Shown here: piece by piece, positions 50,875 to 59,240 of the stretch | Layout of the letters: every line of letters begins with the position of its first letter | Position numbering within the stretch: position 1 is the stretch's first letter | Source of the DNA: Hoeflea sp. | GTDB taxonomy: Bacteria; Pseudomonadota; Alphaproteobacteria; Rhizobiales; Rhizobiaceae | Reading direction: 5' to 3' | Assembly: GCA_020637795.1 (NCBI GenBank) | Contig: JACKJT010000001.1 | Coordinates: 1,240,001-1,304,000 of the forward strand | Length of the DNA stretch: 64,000 nucleotides | Position numbers and translations under genes: made by a program | The notes under the pieces: generated by a model | What the model saw: the letters and a program-made list of their open reading frames with translations, nothing else | Told to the model about the DNA's origin: nothing | Database searches by the model: none

Positions 50875-51531
50875 GTTTGCTGACAGGACACAGCCGGTGT
50901 TTGCATACCGTGCGCCGCTTGGCCCATGAAATTCTGGAAATCCGGATCTAGCCGGAACCTTGGAGCGGCTTCATGCCTTTGTGGGCGAACTGGTCGCTCA
51001 TATCCACAATCCGAAGATTAGATTGTTTTTTACGTATTAATCCTTGCCCGAAGGTTAACGCCGGTTACCAGTGTTAATCATATTCCGGGGTCGAAGCGAG
51101 CCCCGGCTTACCAAGCTCCGGCCGGTCTCAGCTGTTGCGCGTTGTTGCTGCACAAGCTTCGGACAAGTTGCTGCTCGTAGCTTCTACTCCGAAAATGACA
51201 ATGATGTCAGCTGGGGCCGAGCAATGATTGTTCTAGGAATAGGCGCGATCGCAATCGCAATTATCACTCTCGCAAGCTTTTCACTTCTTCTTCATTCCGG
51301 CGAGACACGCCGGCGCGGCAAGCGGATTTTCTGAGCAAGAAAAGCCCTGCCGGGCACATTGCTTTACTGTTGCCGGCATGATTGCGTCCAACTTGCTCAA
51401 AAGCTAACAATTTAACCGCTGACTGCAAGATCTTGTAGTCAGCGGCGGCATCGGGACCCGATCCCGGGCCTCGGGTCCGAACAGCCGCGGCTGGCTTGCC
51501 GCCGTCCAAAGCGGCGTTCACGGCGCACGAA
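50875..51531. other. Long gap upstream of the che operon
   Basis: About 650 bases. It holds the che promoter region, a direct repeat GGTTAACGCC/GGTTACCAG at 51053-51071 preceded by several TTAA motifs, and a possible 36-codon gene (51224-51334) on the plus strand. The remainder, next to the DUF1513 gene, shows nothing I can name. Confidence 0.5.
51224..51334 (+). CDS. Possible small membrane protein
   Basis: 36 codons: an N-terminal hydrophobic helix (MIVLGIGAIAIAIITLASFSLLL) and a basic tail (HSGETRRRGKRIF). The composition, one helix then positive charges, is that of genuine small membrane proteins. The ribosome binding site is weak (GGGGCC) and the gene stands alone in a 650-base gap. Could be chance. 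Confidence 0.3.
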   Translation: MIVLGIGAIAIAIITLASFSLLLHSGETRRRGKRIF

Positions 51532-52608
51532 TCAGATGATTGCGATGTGATTGTCCCAGGCGAGATCATGGCTGGCGGCGCCAAAACGGCCGGTCTCGCT
51601 GGAGCTGACGAAGCCATCCCGTCGGGCCTGAACCCCGCATGTGCCCGGTTTCGCGTCAATCGACAGCGCTTTGCCGGTCAGGGTATCGAGTGCGATCACG
51701 ACACCGCTCCTGGGAGATGCGACGGCCAGGGTCACGCCATCATTGCCCATCGCAACAGACCCTGCATACTTGCCAAGAACTGCGGCAACCCGATCTTCGA
51801 GTTCGACTGACACGAGCCCGAGATCTTCATGAAGTTTCGCCAGTACCGGCACCTCGTCGAAGGCATCTCCCTCATACTGGCCGCCGATCCAGACCTGGTG
51901 GCTCGCATCCACCGCCATGTGGCGCAGGGACAGCCGATGCAACCTGGCGGGCAAGGCATGGGAGGACATAAGCGCTCCGCTTGCGGTGTCGATGAAGACC
52001 ATGGACGGCGCCATGGTCGGCAGGTTGAGCTTCTGCCGTCCCTGATCGGGATGGGTGCGAATGCCGCCATTGGCAACGCACAATGTCTTGCCGTTAGGCA
52101 TCAGGACGATTTCATGCGGGCCGACGCCGTGGGTGGCAAATTCAGAAATCCGGTTGAAGCCGTCGGTGACATCATAGACGCCGATGATGCCGTCGCCTGT
52201 TTCAAAGGCGTTCTCCGCGGCGTAGAGCAGACGGCCATCGGTGGAAAACACGCCATGGCCATAGAAGTGCCGGTCGGCGGGTGTGTGAAACAGCACGGGT
52301 TCGGCCGCCATGCGGCTATGCAGCGCGACGGCGAAATTGCCGGGGCGCCGGGCAAAGGCGACAAGCCAGTCACCCTGCGGACCGGCGGCAAAGCCATGCC
52401 CGCGGCCGGGCAGCGGATGGGTTGAGACAATTGCCCCGGCTTCATCCAGAATGGCCACACCATAGGCGCCTTTCGGATCCAGGTAAGCGGCTGCAAACAG
52501 GACTTCGGAGGCAAGCAGTTTTTCTGCACCGGCCGGCGTGAGGCTTGTCAGCCAGGCGAGGCCCGCTGCCGCCAGAAACTTCCGTCTTTCAAGAACGACC
52601 GGTTTCAA
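51532..52608 (-). CDS. DUF1513 beta-propeller protein of the imelysin cluster
   Basis: 358 aa with a Tat-like signal (ERRKFLAAAGLAWLTSLTPAGA) and a seven-bladed propeller pattern (GHGFAAGPQGDWLVAFARRPG, HFYGHGVFSTDGRLLYAAENAF, GVGPHEIVLMPNGKTLCVANGGI). DUF1513 proteins accompany imelysins and DUF1111 proteins in a periplasmic iron-uptake system. The start is TTG at 52608, overlapping the upstream stop (TTGA), so translation is coupled; no ATG lies before the signal peptide. Confidence 0.85.
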   Translation of the reverse strand: MKPVVLERRKFLAAAGLAWLTSLTPAGAEKLLASEVLFAAAYLDPKGAYGVAILDEAGAIVSTHPLPGRGHGFAAGPQGDWLVAFARRPGNFAVALHSRMAAEPVLFHTPADRHFYGHGVFSTDGRLLYAAENAFETGDGIIGVYDVTDGFNRISEFATHGVGPHEIVLMPNGKTLCVANGGIRTHPDQGRQKLNLPTMAPSMVFIDTASGALMSSHALPARLHRLSLRHMAVDASHQVWIGGQYEGDAFDEVPVLAKLHEDLGLVSVELEDRVAAVLGKYAGSVAMGNDGVTLAVASPRSGVVIALDTLTGKALSIDAKPGTCGVQARRDGFVSSSETGRFGAASHDLAWDNHIAII

Positions 52609-53693
52609 TCGCCATCTCCGAACGAAAACCCGACCGCGAGGCCGCCTGCCTGGGCGAACTCCTCATCCAGACGGCCAATGATGATCTTGATGGCGTAATC
52701 GAGGTAGAGCAGTTTTTCGCGGGTTCCGGGATCAGCCAGCAGATCGCCGACCGGTTTGTCGAGGTCCTGCGCGGTGCGAATTGCCTGCCGGAATTCAAAG
52801 CGGATGGTATCGGCGAGCCGTGGGGCGCTGTCTTTTGACACGATCCCGATGCCGCTTTCATTGAACAGCGCCTCGAGGCCTTCGAGATTGGCGCGGATCG
52901 ACGGCAATGTCATGCCGGAGCGCCAGAAAAGAGCAGATTTGGGCCGGTCGTGACCGGGATCTTCCCTGTCGAGAAAAGCGTTCACACGGGTGTCCCGGAT
53001 GGCTTCGAGGCCGTGGATCATCTGCCCGAGCAACAGATTCAACGCCTCCTGGTCGGTCCTGAACAACGGATTGCCGAGCGCGGGCTTGAGGAACACCTGG
53101 GCAAGACCGGTTCCATCCTGCCATCCGGCAATGATCTCGTTGGAGATGTCGACGAGATTGGTGGACGCCGCCCGTGCAAAGGCACAGCGGTGAGAGGCAT
53201 CCGGAGCTGCCAGCGTGTCACTGCCGCTGCCGAAGAGAATGAACTCGAGCGCGCCCAGACCCTGCATGGCGACACTCTGGCCGGCAAGCGTGCCGACCTC
53301 GGTGACGTTTTCCTGCCGTGAGGCGATGGCCGCCTCGACCTGCTTCCTGCCGGTGCCCTTGCGGTCGGGGAAAAACAGGATGCGCTCAAGGCGGTTTTCG
53401 GACATCACCGGACCGAGCCGCAGCCACTCGATGCGCGACCAGCTTTCCACCGCACCGCGAAATGCGGATCGCGTTGCGTTCAGTTTCTCATCCGACGGAT
53501 TTTCGCACAGTGCTTCAACAGAGGTCTCGAGATCCGTTGCGGCGGCATTGAATTCCGCGTAGCCGGGACGGACATACTCCGTCAGCATCCGTTGCAGCAC
53601 CGGACCGATCGGCGGACGCGCCGCATCCTGATCCGCGCGTGCGACAGTAGCACTGACAAACAGCGCCACAAGACAGATCAGAAGACGGTTCAT
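52605..53693 (-). CDS. Imelysin-family periplasmic protein lacking the HxxE histidine
   Basis: 362 aa with a signal peptide (LLICLVALFVSATVARA). It is an imelysin (peptidase M75-like) fold protein: QSVAMQGLGALEFILFG aligns with the GxHxxE motif, but the His is a Gly. Metal binding by that motif is therefore unlikely and the protein may be a structural partner of the true imelysin at 56247-57521. ATG at 53693 overlaps the DUF1111 stop. Confidence 0.82.
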   Translation of the reverse strand: MNRLLICLVALFVSATVARADQDAARPPIGPVLQRMLTEYVRPGYAEFNAAATDLETSVEALCENPSDEKLNATRSAFRGAVESWSRIEWLRLGPVMSENRLERILFFPDRKGTGRKQVEAAIASRQENVTEVGTLAGQSVAMQGLGALEFILFGSGSDTLAAPDASHRCAFARAASTNLVDISNEIIAGWQDGTGLAQVFLKPALGNPLFRTDQEALNLLLGQMIHGLEAIRDTRVNAFLDREDPGHDRPKSALFWRSGMTLPSIRANLEGLEALFNESGIGIVSKDSAPRLADTIRFEFRQAIRTAQDLDKPVGDLLADPGTREKLLYLDYAIKIIIGRLDEEFAQAGGLAVGFSFGDGD

Positions 53694-55243
53694 CACAGGC
53701 TTTCCAGAAATCTCAGGAGGTTGTCCCGGTCTGATCTGGCCAGGCCGGAGAAGCCGTCACGCGCATTCTGGGCCTCGCCGCCGTGCCAGAGAATGGCTTC
53801 GGTCAGATTGCGTGCACGACCGTCGTGAAGGAAAAACGTATGGCCGTTGACGATGCTGGTCAGGCCAATGCCCCAGAGCGGCGGCGTGCGCCATTCCCGG
53901 CCACTGGCCGAACCGACCTGCTGGCCGTCGGCCAGACCTTCGCCCATGTCGTGCAGCAGGAAATCGGAATAGGGCCAGATCAACTGGAACCGGTGCGCCT
54001 TGGTCGTCGCCTGGCGCGATGTCACATATTTCGGCACATGGCAGGCGGTGCATCCAAGATCGTAGAATATCTGCTTGCCCGCCAGGACATCGGCGTCATC
54101 AACCAGGCGGCGCGCCGGAACAGCAAGATTCTGCGAATAGAACGTGACCAGGTCCAGCACCGGATCGGGTGCCTCGGTGTCCCCGAGACTGGCCTGGACC
54201 CCGGTGGGCAGCGCCACGCATTCGGTCTGGCCAGCCGTGCAATCACCGTGACTTTCCGGAACATCCGGCGTGGAAATGCCGATGTCTCCGGCAAAGGCGC
54301 CGGCAGCCTGCTGGCGCACGGTCGCGTTCTGAGCCTTCCAGCCGAAACGCCCGATGGCAAGCTTGCCGGTGGCGGGGTCGCGGGCCATGGCGACGCGGCC
54401 GGAGACGCCATCGCCATCCAGGTCCTCGGGGTCTGCGTGGGCAAGAATATCGGCCGGGTGAATGGCCTCGATCAGGCCCATGCCGGTCATCGGCGGGGTC
54501 ATCCGCGGCGACAGGGTGGTCGACGGATCGAGCGGGCCGAAGCCGAGATCGGCAACGCTGTAGCTTGGCTTGCGCAGGGAAACCACCGATCCGTCGACCA
54601 GCTCGACCGGCTGCTCCTGGTACTCGATCACCATTCGGCCCTCGGCCTTGAGACCGGGCACCGCCAGGTCCTGCAACTGGCCGCCATAGACGGGATCCGG
54701 CAGGGAAGCGACCAGGAAGTTCTCCAGCGCCTGGCGCTCTTCCTCGGTCCTGGCTGGCCGGGCAAGCCGAAGGAACATCGACGTCGCGTCCGCCGAGCCT
54801 TCGGGGGGATGACCACGGCCATCCTTGAGGTGACAACTCTGGCAGGCACGGGCATTGAACAGCGGACCGAGCCCGTCGGACGCGAGCGTCGACGAGGGCG
54901 ACGAGACCCAAAGCTTCCGGAACAGGGCGTTTCCGAGCTTGAAGGTCTCTTCCTGTTCGAATGTCAGATTGGCGCTGAACTGGGACAACGCATCCCGATT
55001 GACCAGCTTGGTGGACGTGCCGGCGCCGCCCTGCATGCGCTCGAATTGCTCGGCCGCCGCAAACGAGCTTGCCGGACGGACCGTCCGTTCGACACGCTGG
55101 CGATCCGTTTCGGTCAGATCATCGCGGGTGTGCGGCAGTGCTGCAGCATCGTCCGCATGGACCGGCATCGCCGATGCGAGTGCCAGTCCCGCCGCCATGC
55201 AGCCAAGCAAGACACGATGCGGGATGCGTTTTCCATTTGTCAT
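53693..55243 (-). CDS. Di-heme oxidoreductase, DUF1111 family
   Basis: 516 aa with a signal peptide (HRVLLGCMAAGLALASAMPVHA) and two c-type heme sites, CQSCH (in FNARACQSCHLKDGRGHPPEGS) and CTACH (in YDLGCTACHVPKY). The family is called thiol oxidoreductase-like or di-heme and is often next to imelysins. It is likely periplasmic and may change the redox state of iron during uptake. ATG at 55243 chosen for the signal peptide; no clear ribosome binding site. First gene of a three-gene coupled run. Confidence 0.88.
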   Translation of the reverse strand: MTNGKRIPHRVLLGCMAAGLALASAMPVHADDAAALPHTRDDLTETDRQRVERTVRPASSFAAAEQFERMQGGAGTSTKLVNRDALSQFSANLTFEQEETFKLGNALFRKLWVSSPSSTLASDGLGPLFNARACQSCHLKDGRGHPPEGSADATSMFLRLARPARTEEERQALENFLVASLPDPVYGGQLQDLAVPGLKAEGRMVIEYQEQPVELVDGSVVSLRKPSYSVADLGFGPLDPSTTLSPRMTPPMTGMGLIEAIHPADILAHADPEDLDGDGVSGRVAMARDPATGKLAIGRFGWKAQNATVRQQAAGAFAGDIGISTPDVPESHGDCTAGQTECVALPTGVQASLGDTEAPDPVLDLVTFYSQNLAVPARRLVDDADVLAGKQIFYDLGCTACHVPKYVTSRQATTKAHRFQLIWPYSDFLLHDMGEGLADGQQVGSASGREWRTPPLWGIGLTSIVNGHTFFLHDGRARNLTEAILWHGGEAQNARDGFSGLARSDRDNLLRFLESL

Positions 55244-55376
55244 GGCGCTACGTAATGAAAAGTGTTCGGTCATACAGTGCCGCGCGAATGATGCATTTGC
55301 CGACACCTAAATTCGTGTTTCGAGATCATGTTCAAATCCCGCATTGGCCAGAAACGACCACTGCACTGATGAAAAA

Positions 55377-55856
55377 CTACGCGTCAGCAGGGGATGCGTT
55401 CAGCTGACCATATTTCTGTTCGCCCAACCGGGACAGGAGTTCGAGCTGGGTTTCAAGAAAATCGATGTGCCCCTCTTCATCGGCGATCAAGGCCTCGAAC
55501 AGGTTTTTGGAGACGTAGTCGCCCTCCTTCTCGCAGATATCACGCGACCTGGTGTAGGCTTTCCAGGCATCCTGTTCGCCGGCCAGATCGCATTCGAGCA
55601 CTTCCTTGATGTTCTGCTCGATCCTGAGCGGCGCCACGGTCTGAAGATTGGGAAACCCGTCGAGAAAGATGATCCGCTCGATGATCCTGTCGGCGTGCTG
55701 CATCTCCTCAATGCTCTCCGCCCGCTCCTTGGCGGCCAGTTTCGCGTAGCCCCAGTCCTCAAGCAACCGGTAGTGCAACCAGTACTGGTTGACTGCTCCA
55801 AGCTCGAGAAACAGAGCCTCATTCAGACATTCGACGACCTTCTTGCTCTTTTTCAT
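55377..55856 (-). CDS. bfr: Bacterioferritin
   Basis: 159 aa. Ferroxidase ligands are present: Glu18, Glu51, His54 and the later DLAGEQ and DEEGHIDFLETQ glutamates and histidine; Met52 (EEMQH) is the heme ligand. Standard length (about 158). Stores iron in the cytoplasm as a 24-mer. It stands 60 bases after bfd, its release partner, and inside what is otherwise an iron-uptake cluster. Confidence 0.95.
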   Translation of the reverse strand: MKKSKKVVECLNEALFLELGAVNQYWLHYRLLEDWGYAKLAAKERAESIEEMQHADRIIERIIFLDGFPNLQTVAPLRIEQNIKEVLECDLAGEQDAWKAYTRSRDICEKEGDYVSKNLFEALIADEEGHIDFLETQLELLSRLGEQKYGQLNASPADA

Positions 55857-55916
55857 GACCTGCCTAAACTTCCATCAACCTTGGGTTCCAGATAGCATTC
55901 CAACAGATCACCGTCG

Positions 55917-56234
55917 TCATGCGGCAACTTCCGGGCGAGCTTTCGTCCGGGCTCTCTTCCTGGCCATTTCGATGCGAATCCGTTGATCTGCAATTCGGTT
56001 CAGCAGATCCACCACCTTCGGCGCCGGACTTTGCATCAACCCATGATAGCGTTCGGTTGTCTCCACGATAATATCAATCACACCGGGAAAGCAACCACAA
56101 CACTTGCCGCGGGCGCTCATGGCCTGAAACACTTTCCCCGGCGTAATGAGTTGCCATTCGTCCTCGTTGAGGAAGTCAACGACGACCTGCTCGATGTCTT
56201 TCCTGGAAACGATATTGCAGCTGCAAACGATCAT
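55917..56234 (-). CDS. bfd: Bacterioferritin-associated ferredoxin Bfd, C-terminally extended
   Basis: 105 aa. The [2Fe-2S] cysteines are in MIVCSCNIVSRKDI and ARGKCCGCFPGVIDII, with the usual helix-turn arrangement. Bfd is usually about 65 residues; here a basic, helical tail of about 35 residues follows (VDLLNRIADQRIRIEMARKRARTKARP). Reduces and mobilises iron from bacterioferritin. Thirteen bases after the imelysin gene. Confidence 0.9.
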   Translation of the reverse strand: MIVCSCNIVSRKDIEQVVVDFLNEDEWQLITPGKVFQAMSARGKCCGCFPGVIDIIVETTERYHGLMQSPAPKVVDLLNRIADQRIRIEMARKRARTKARPEVAA

Positions 56235-56246
56235 GATCTGCTGTTC

Positions 56247-57521
56247 TCACTGAAAGACGGCGTTGGGGCTGTCGAGGCTGTCAGACCCTTCCAGTTCGAT
56301 GGCGCCAAGCTCAAGTGCCGCTATGGCGCGTTCGATCGACCGGGTCTGCGTGATCAGGCCGTCGATCGCGGCCTGCACCGTCGCGTTGCCCGCGTCATTG
56401 CCGACGGCAATCATCTGGTCATAGGCTTCAACGGTTTCGGTACGCTCGACCATGGCTTCCATGGCCGCGACGGTGGCATCGAGATCTTTGGAAAGCTCCT
56501 GCGCAATCGCCGGATCCTTCGCTGCCAGCAGATCGGCCAGGGCCGGTCCGGTCATTTGTGATCCATCCGGCCTCGTGTAGACCCCGGTGTAGGCGGTGCG
56601 AATTCCGACGGCATCGTAGCGGTGCGAATTGTGGGTGTTGTCGGAAAAGCAATCATGCTCTTCCTCCGGATCGCCAAGCAGCAGACCGAGCTTCATGCGT
56701 TCACCGGCCAGCTCGCCATAGGAGAGCGAGCCCATGCCGGTGAGGATCGTCGACAGGCCGCCGGCGACGCCGCGGTTCTCAAGCGCCACACGCGCGGCAC
56801 CGCCGGCCTTCCAGCTGGCGGCCATCTCTTCCAGATCCGCCACCAGCAGATCACTTGCAGCGCCGAGATAGTCGCGGCGGCGGTCGCAATGGGCATTGCT
56901 GCAGTTCTCGAGGCTGTAATCGGTGGCGGGACGATTGCCGGCGCCGGGGCCGTTGCCGTTCAGATCCTGCCCCCAGAGCAAGAACTCGATGGCGTGATAG
57001 CCGGAGGCGACATTGGCTTCGATGCCGCCCGCTTCCTGCAAGGTTGCGGAAATGAGCTCCGGTGTGATCCTTGAAGCGTCGATGGTCTTGCCGTTGATCG
57101 CGATCGACGGATTGGCGATCACATTCGCTGTGAACAGCGAGTTCTCGTCGCTCTCGGACCCATAGCTCGGATCGACATAGTCGATCAGCCCCTCGTCGAG
57201 CGGCCACGCATTGACCCGCCCTTCCCAGTCGTCGACGATCGCGTTGCCGAAACGGTAGACCTCGGACTGCTGGTAGGGCACGCGGGCGGCGAGCCAGGCG
57301 GACCTGGCGGCCTGCAGTGTCTCGTCGCTCGGATTTGCGAGAAACGCCTCGATGGCAGTGTCGAGCGCCTTGGCCGTTGCCAGCGCGTCGCCGTATTTCG
57401 CTTCGGCCACATCGATATAGTGCGCAATGACCGCTTCGGGGGTGACATCGGCAACCGCAATGCCGGTCATGGCGGTGGAGGCGGCGAGGCCAAGTCCGAG
57501 CAGACGGATGAAACTTTTCAT
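56247..57521 (-). CDS. Imelysin-family iron-uptake protein (IrpA type)
   Basis: 424 aa from the ATG at 57521 with a signal peptide (LLGLGLAASTAMTGIAVADV). It has the GxHxxE motif as G174-YHAI-E179 (SGYHAIEFLLWGQDLNGNGPG) and a C-terminal duplicate half, the layout of IrpA/imelysin. Periplasmic; the motif is thought to bind iron. It is the only HxxE imelysin of the island and lies between the cysteine-rich gene and bfd. Confidence 0.9.
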   Translation of the reverse strand: MKSFIRLLGLGLAASTAMTGIAVADVTPEAVIAHYIDVAEAKYGDALATAKALDTAIEAFLANPSDETLQAARSAWLAARVPYQQSEVYRFGNAIVDDWEGRVNAWPLDEGLIDYVDPSYGSESDENSLFTANVIANPSIAINGKTIDASRITPELISATLQEAGGIEANVASGYHAIEFLLWGQDLNGNGPGAGNRPATDYSLENCSNAHCDRRRDYLGAASDLLVADLEEMAASWKAGGAARVALENRGVAGGLSTILTGMGSLSYGELAGERMKLGLLLGDPEEEHDCFSDNTHNSHRYDAVGIRTAYTGVYTRPDGSQMTGPALADLLAAKDPAIAQELSKDLDATVAAMEAMVERTETVEAYDQMIAVGNDAGNATVQAAIDGLITQTRSIERAIAALELGAIELEGSDSLDSPNAVFQ

Positions 57522-57553
57522 GATCCCAGGTACTCCCGATCTTGCATGGTCAT

Positions 57554-58108
57554 TCAGTGAACCGATCCGCTCGCTCCGGATCCGGCAAAGACCGACTTCA
57601 TGTCGATGTCGGCAATAGCGCTCAGCGGGATGGGCGCAAGCCTGTGGCTTTGGCCAAGCAGGATTCCCGCATACGCACTTGCGCGCTCGATCACCTCGAT
57701 ACACGCGTCCGAACAGGTGAGCAGCCTGGCGGACTTGACCAGAAGATCCTCATCGCCATGCTGCGCGCCCGACACCATGCCCAGAACCAGGCATTCGTCG
57801 CGGCACAAATGACCGGCACCCGGCTTGTAGAACCGCAAGGGGCAGGTTGCGCAGTCGCCGAGCTGGCGGATCAGCGTTGCCATCGCATCCAGCGCGATCT
57901 GTCCGTCGATTGCACCGAGCGCATTGGCGTGGGCTGCCCAGGCTGTGTCCCAGTAGCGCTGATCCGTATGAGCCAGACCCGCTATCCAGTTGCGATAGCC
58001 ATTGACCACCAGGTTTTCCGGCGGCTGGCGCAGATAGGCCGCCGCAGGGCAGTCACCGCAATCATCGTGCTCCATTCGCGCCATTTCGCCGACCTGTCTT
58101 CTAAACAT
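57554..58108 (-). CDS. Cysteine-rich soluble protein of the iron island, function unknown
   Basis: 184 aa from the ATG at 58108 (196 from a TTG at 58144). I do not recognise it. No signal peptide. Cysteine pairs CGDC and CATC, then Cys residues in AGHLCRDECLVLGM and LLTCSDACIEVIE, eight in all, suggest an Fe-S or other metal site. The middle helix ENLVVNGYRNWIAGLAHTDQRYWDTAW is aromatic-rich. It is the first gene of the run, 32 bases before the imelysin, and has an ICE-like dyad just upstream. Confidence 0.7.
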   Translation of the reverse strand: MFRRQVGEMARMEHDDCGDCPAAAYLRQPPENLVVNGYRNWIAGLAHTDQRYWDTAWAAHANALGAIDGQIALDAMATLIRQLGDCATCPLRFYKPGAGHLCRDECLVLGMVSGAQHGDEDLLVKSARLLTCSDACIEVIERASAYAGILLGQSHRLAPIPLSAIADIDMKSVFAGSGASGSVH

Positions 58109-58153
58109 GAGATTTTTGGTAATGTATTCTGAAAGTGGAGTCAAACTGTATAG

Positions 58154-58170
58154 TTTAGAATGAATCCAAA
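58154..58170 (-). promoter_or_regulatory. Irr (ICE)-like box before the iron island
   Basis: GTTTAGAATGAATCCAAAC around 58153-58171 matches the rhizobial Irr motif TTTAGAA-N3-TTCTAAA in 12 of 14 defined positions, plus the flanking G and C. It lies 10-26 bases before the TTG and 46-62 before the ATG of the first gene, close enough to act on its promoter. Confidence 0.5.
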
Positions 58171-58345
58171 CTGTTGGCAGCCACCGCCCCGGCTGGAACT
58201 GCCGCGCCTGGTGGAATCCGGTTGACGGACACCGCCTCGCCCCCAGAAAGTTCCACCATGCATTGCCGATTGGTAAACCGCGCCTAGGTTCCCCTCAAAG
58301 CCGCCGACGACTGCGACGCAGGACGGGTGCCGAGGATACAGACAG

Positions 58346-59095
58346 ATGGCTAGACCTAGACGCCTTTCGATTGCCCTCATCCTGGGCAGCGGACCCAGCG
58401 CCCCGTCCGCGAGGAACTGGCCCAAGCCTGACAATGTAAAGATCATCGCCATCAACAATGCATGGCGCGCCCGGCCGGACTGGGATTATCTGGTGCATGC
58501 CGGCGATTTTCCAGCGTCGCGCAGGCCGGACCGGATGGCGGCTTGGCAGTCGGTGCACAGTTACGAGAGCTACGTTCCGGCGCAGAACCGGTTTGGCGGC
58601 TTCGTCTATGGCGGCGGCACCATGGCGTTTACTGCCGGGTACTGGGCGCTCGACGCACTCAAACCCGATATTCTGGCCTACTTTGCCTGCGACATGACCT
58701 ATTCCGGCAAGATGACGCATTTTTATGGTGAAGGCACTGCGGATCCGTTGCGCCCCGATATCACGCTGCAATCACTCGAAGCCAAGTCAGCCCGGCTGAT
58801 GGCGCTTGCCGGACGGCAGGGATGCACCTGCATCAACCTATCTGCCGAACCTGTCAGCAGACTGATCTTCCCTCGCGCCGCATTTGCCGACCTGACACGA
58901 CCCGCCGCGGTGGTGCGGACCGATGCCGACGCGATCGATGCAGCGCTATCGGAAGAGAACCGCCTCGGCTACATGGTCGAGGATGGAGAATACTGGCGTC
59001 ACACCGAGCATATGGATGCATCGGCACTTTCCAGGATCGATGACATGTGGTTGCGCGCATGCAAACCCGGGCAACTTCAGAAGCACTTTGCGTAG
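58346..59095 (+). CDS. Unrecognised soluble protein with a Rossmann-like start
   Basis: 249 aa, no signal or membrane helix. The N-terminus SIALILGSGPSAPSARNWP is followed by KIIAINNAWRARPDWDYLVHAGDFP, a strand-loop-helix pattern reminiscent of DUF115 or MptE-like proteins and some glycan enzymes. RFGGFVYGGGTMAFTAGYWALDALKPDILAYFACDMTY continues the alternating pattern. I cannot name a reaction. It is monocistronic, between two divergently controlled regions, and probably not part of the flanking systems. Confidence 0.7.
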   Translation: MARPRRLSIALILGSGPSAPSARNWPKPDNVKIIAINNAWRARPDWDYLVHAGDFPASRRPDRMAAWQSVHSYESYVPAQNRFGGFVYGGGTMAFTAGYWALDALKPDILAYFACDMTYSGKMTHFYGEGTADPLRPDITLQSLEAKSARLMALAGRQGCTCINLSAEPVSRLIFPRAAFADLTRPAAVVRTDADAIDAALSEENRLGYMVEDGEYWRHTEHMDASALSRIDDMWLRACKPGQLQKHFA

Positions 59096-59174
59096 CCGCT
59101 GACGAAGAGACAGGGAAATCAGTCGAGCGGTCGATCCATGAAATCACGACGGGCTGCGTTCGCACACGTGCCGC

Positions 59175-59188
59175 TTGATATCGGTCAA
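59175..59188 (+). promoter_or_regulatory. FNR/FixK-type anaerobox before the PHA synthase gene
   Basis: TTGAT-ATCG-GTCAA, nine of ten positions of TTGAT-N4-ATCAA. Its centre lies 41 bases before a predicted start point next to a TATTGT minus-10 (59210-59215), the class II activator spacing. The gene starts at 59241. Confidence 0.65.
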
Positions 59189-59240
59189 GGCGTGTACGGG
59201 GTACGATGGTATTGTGAACATGAGAGGATTGTGTGATCTC

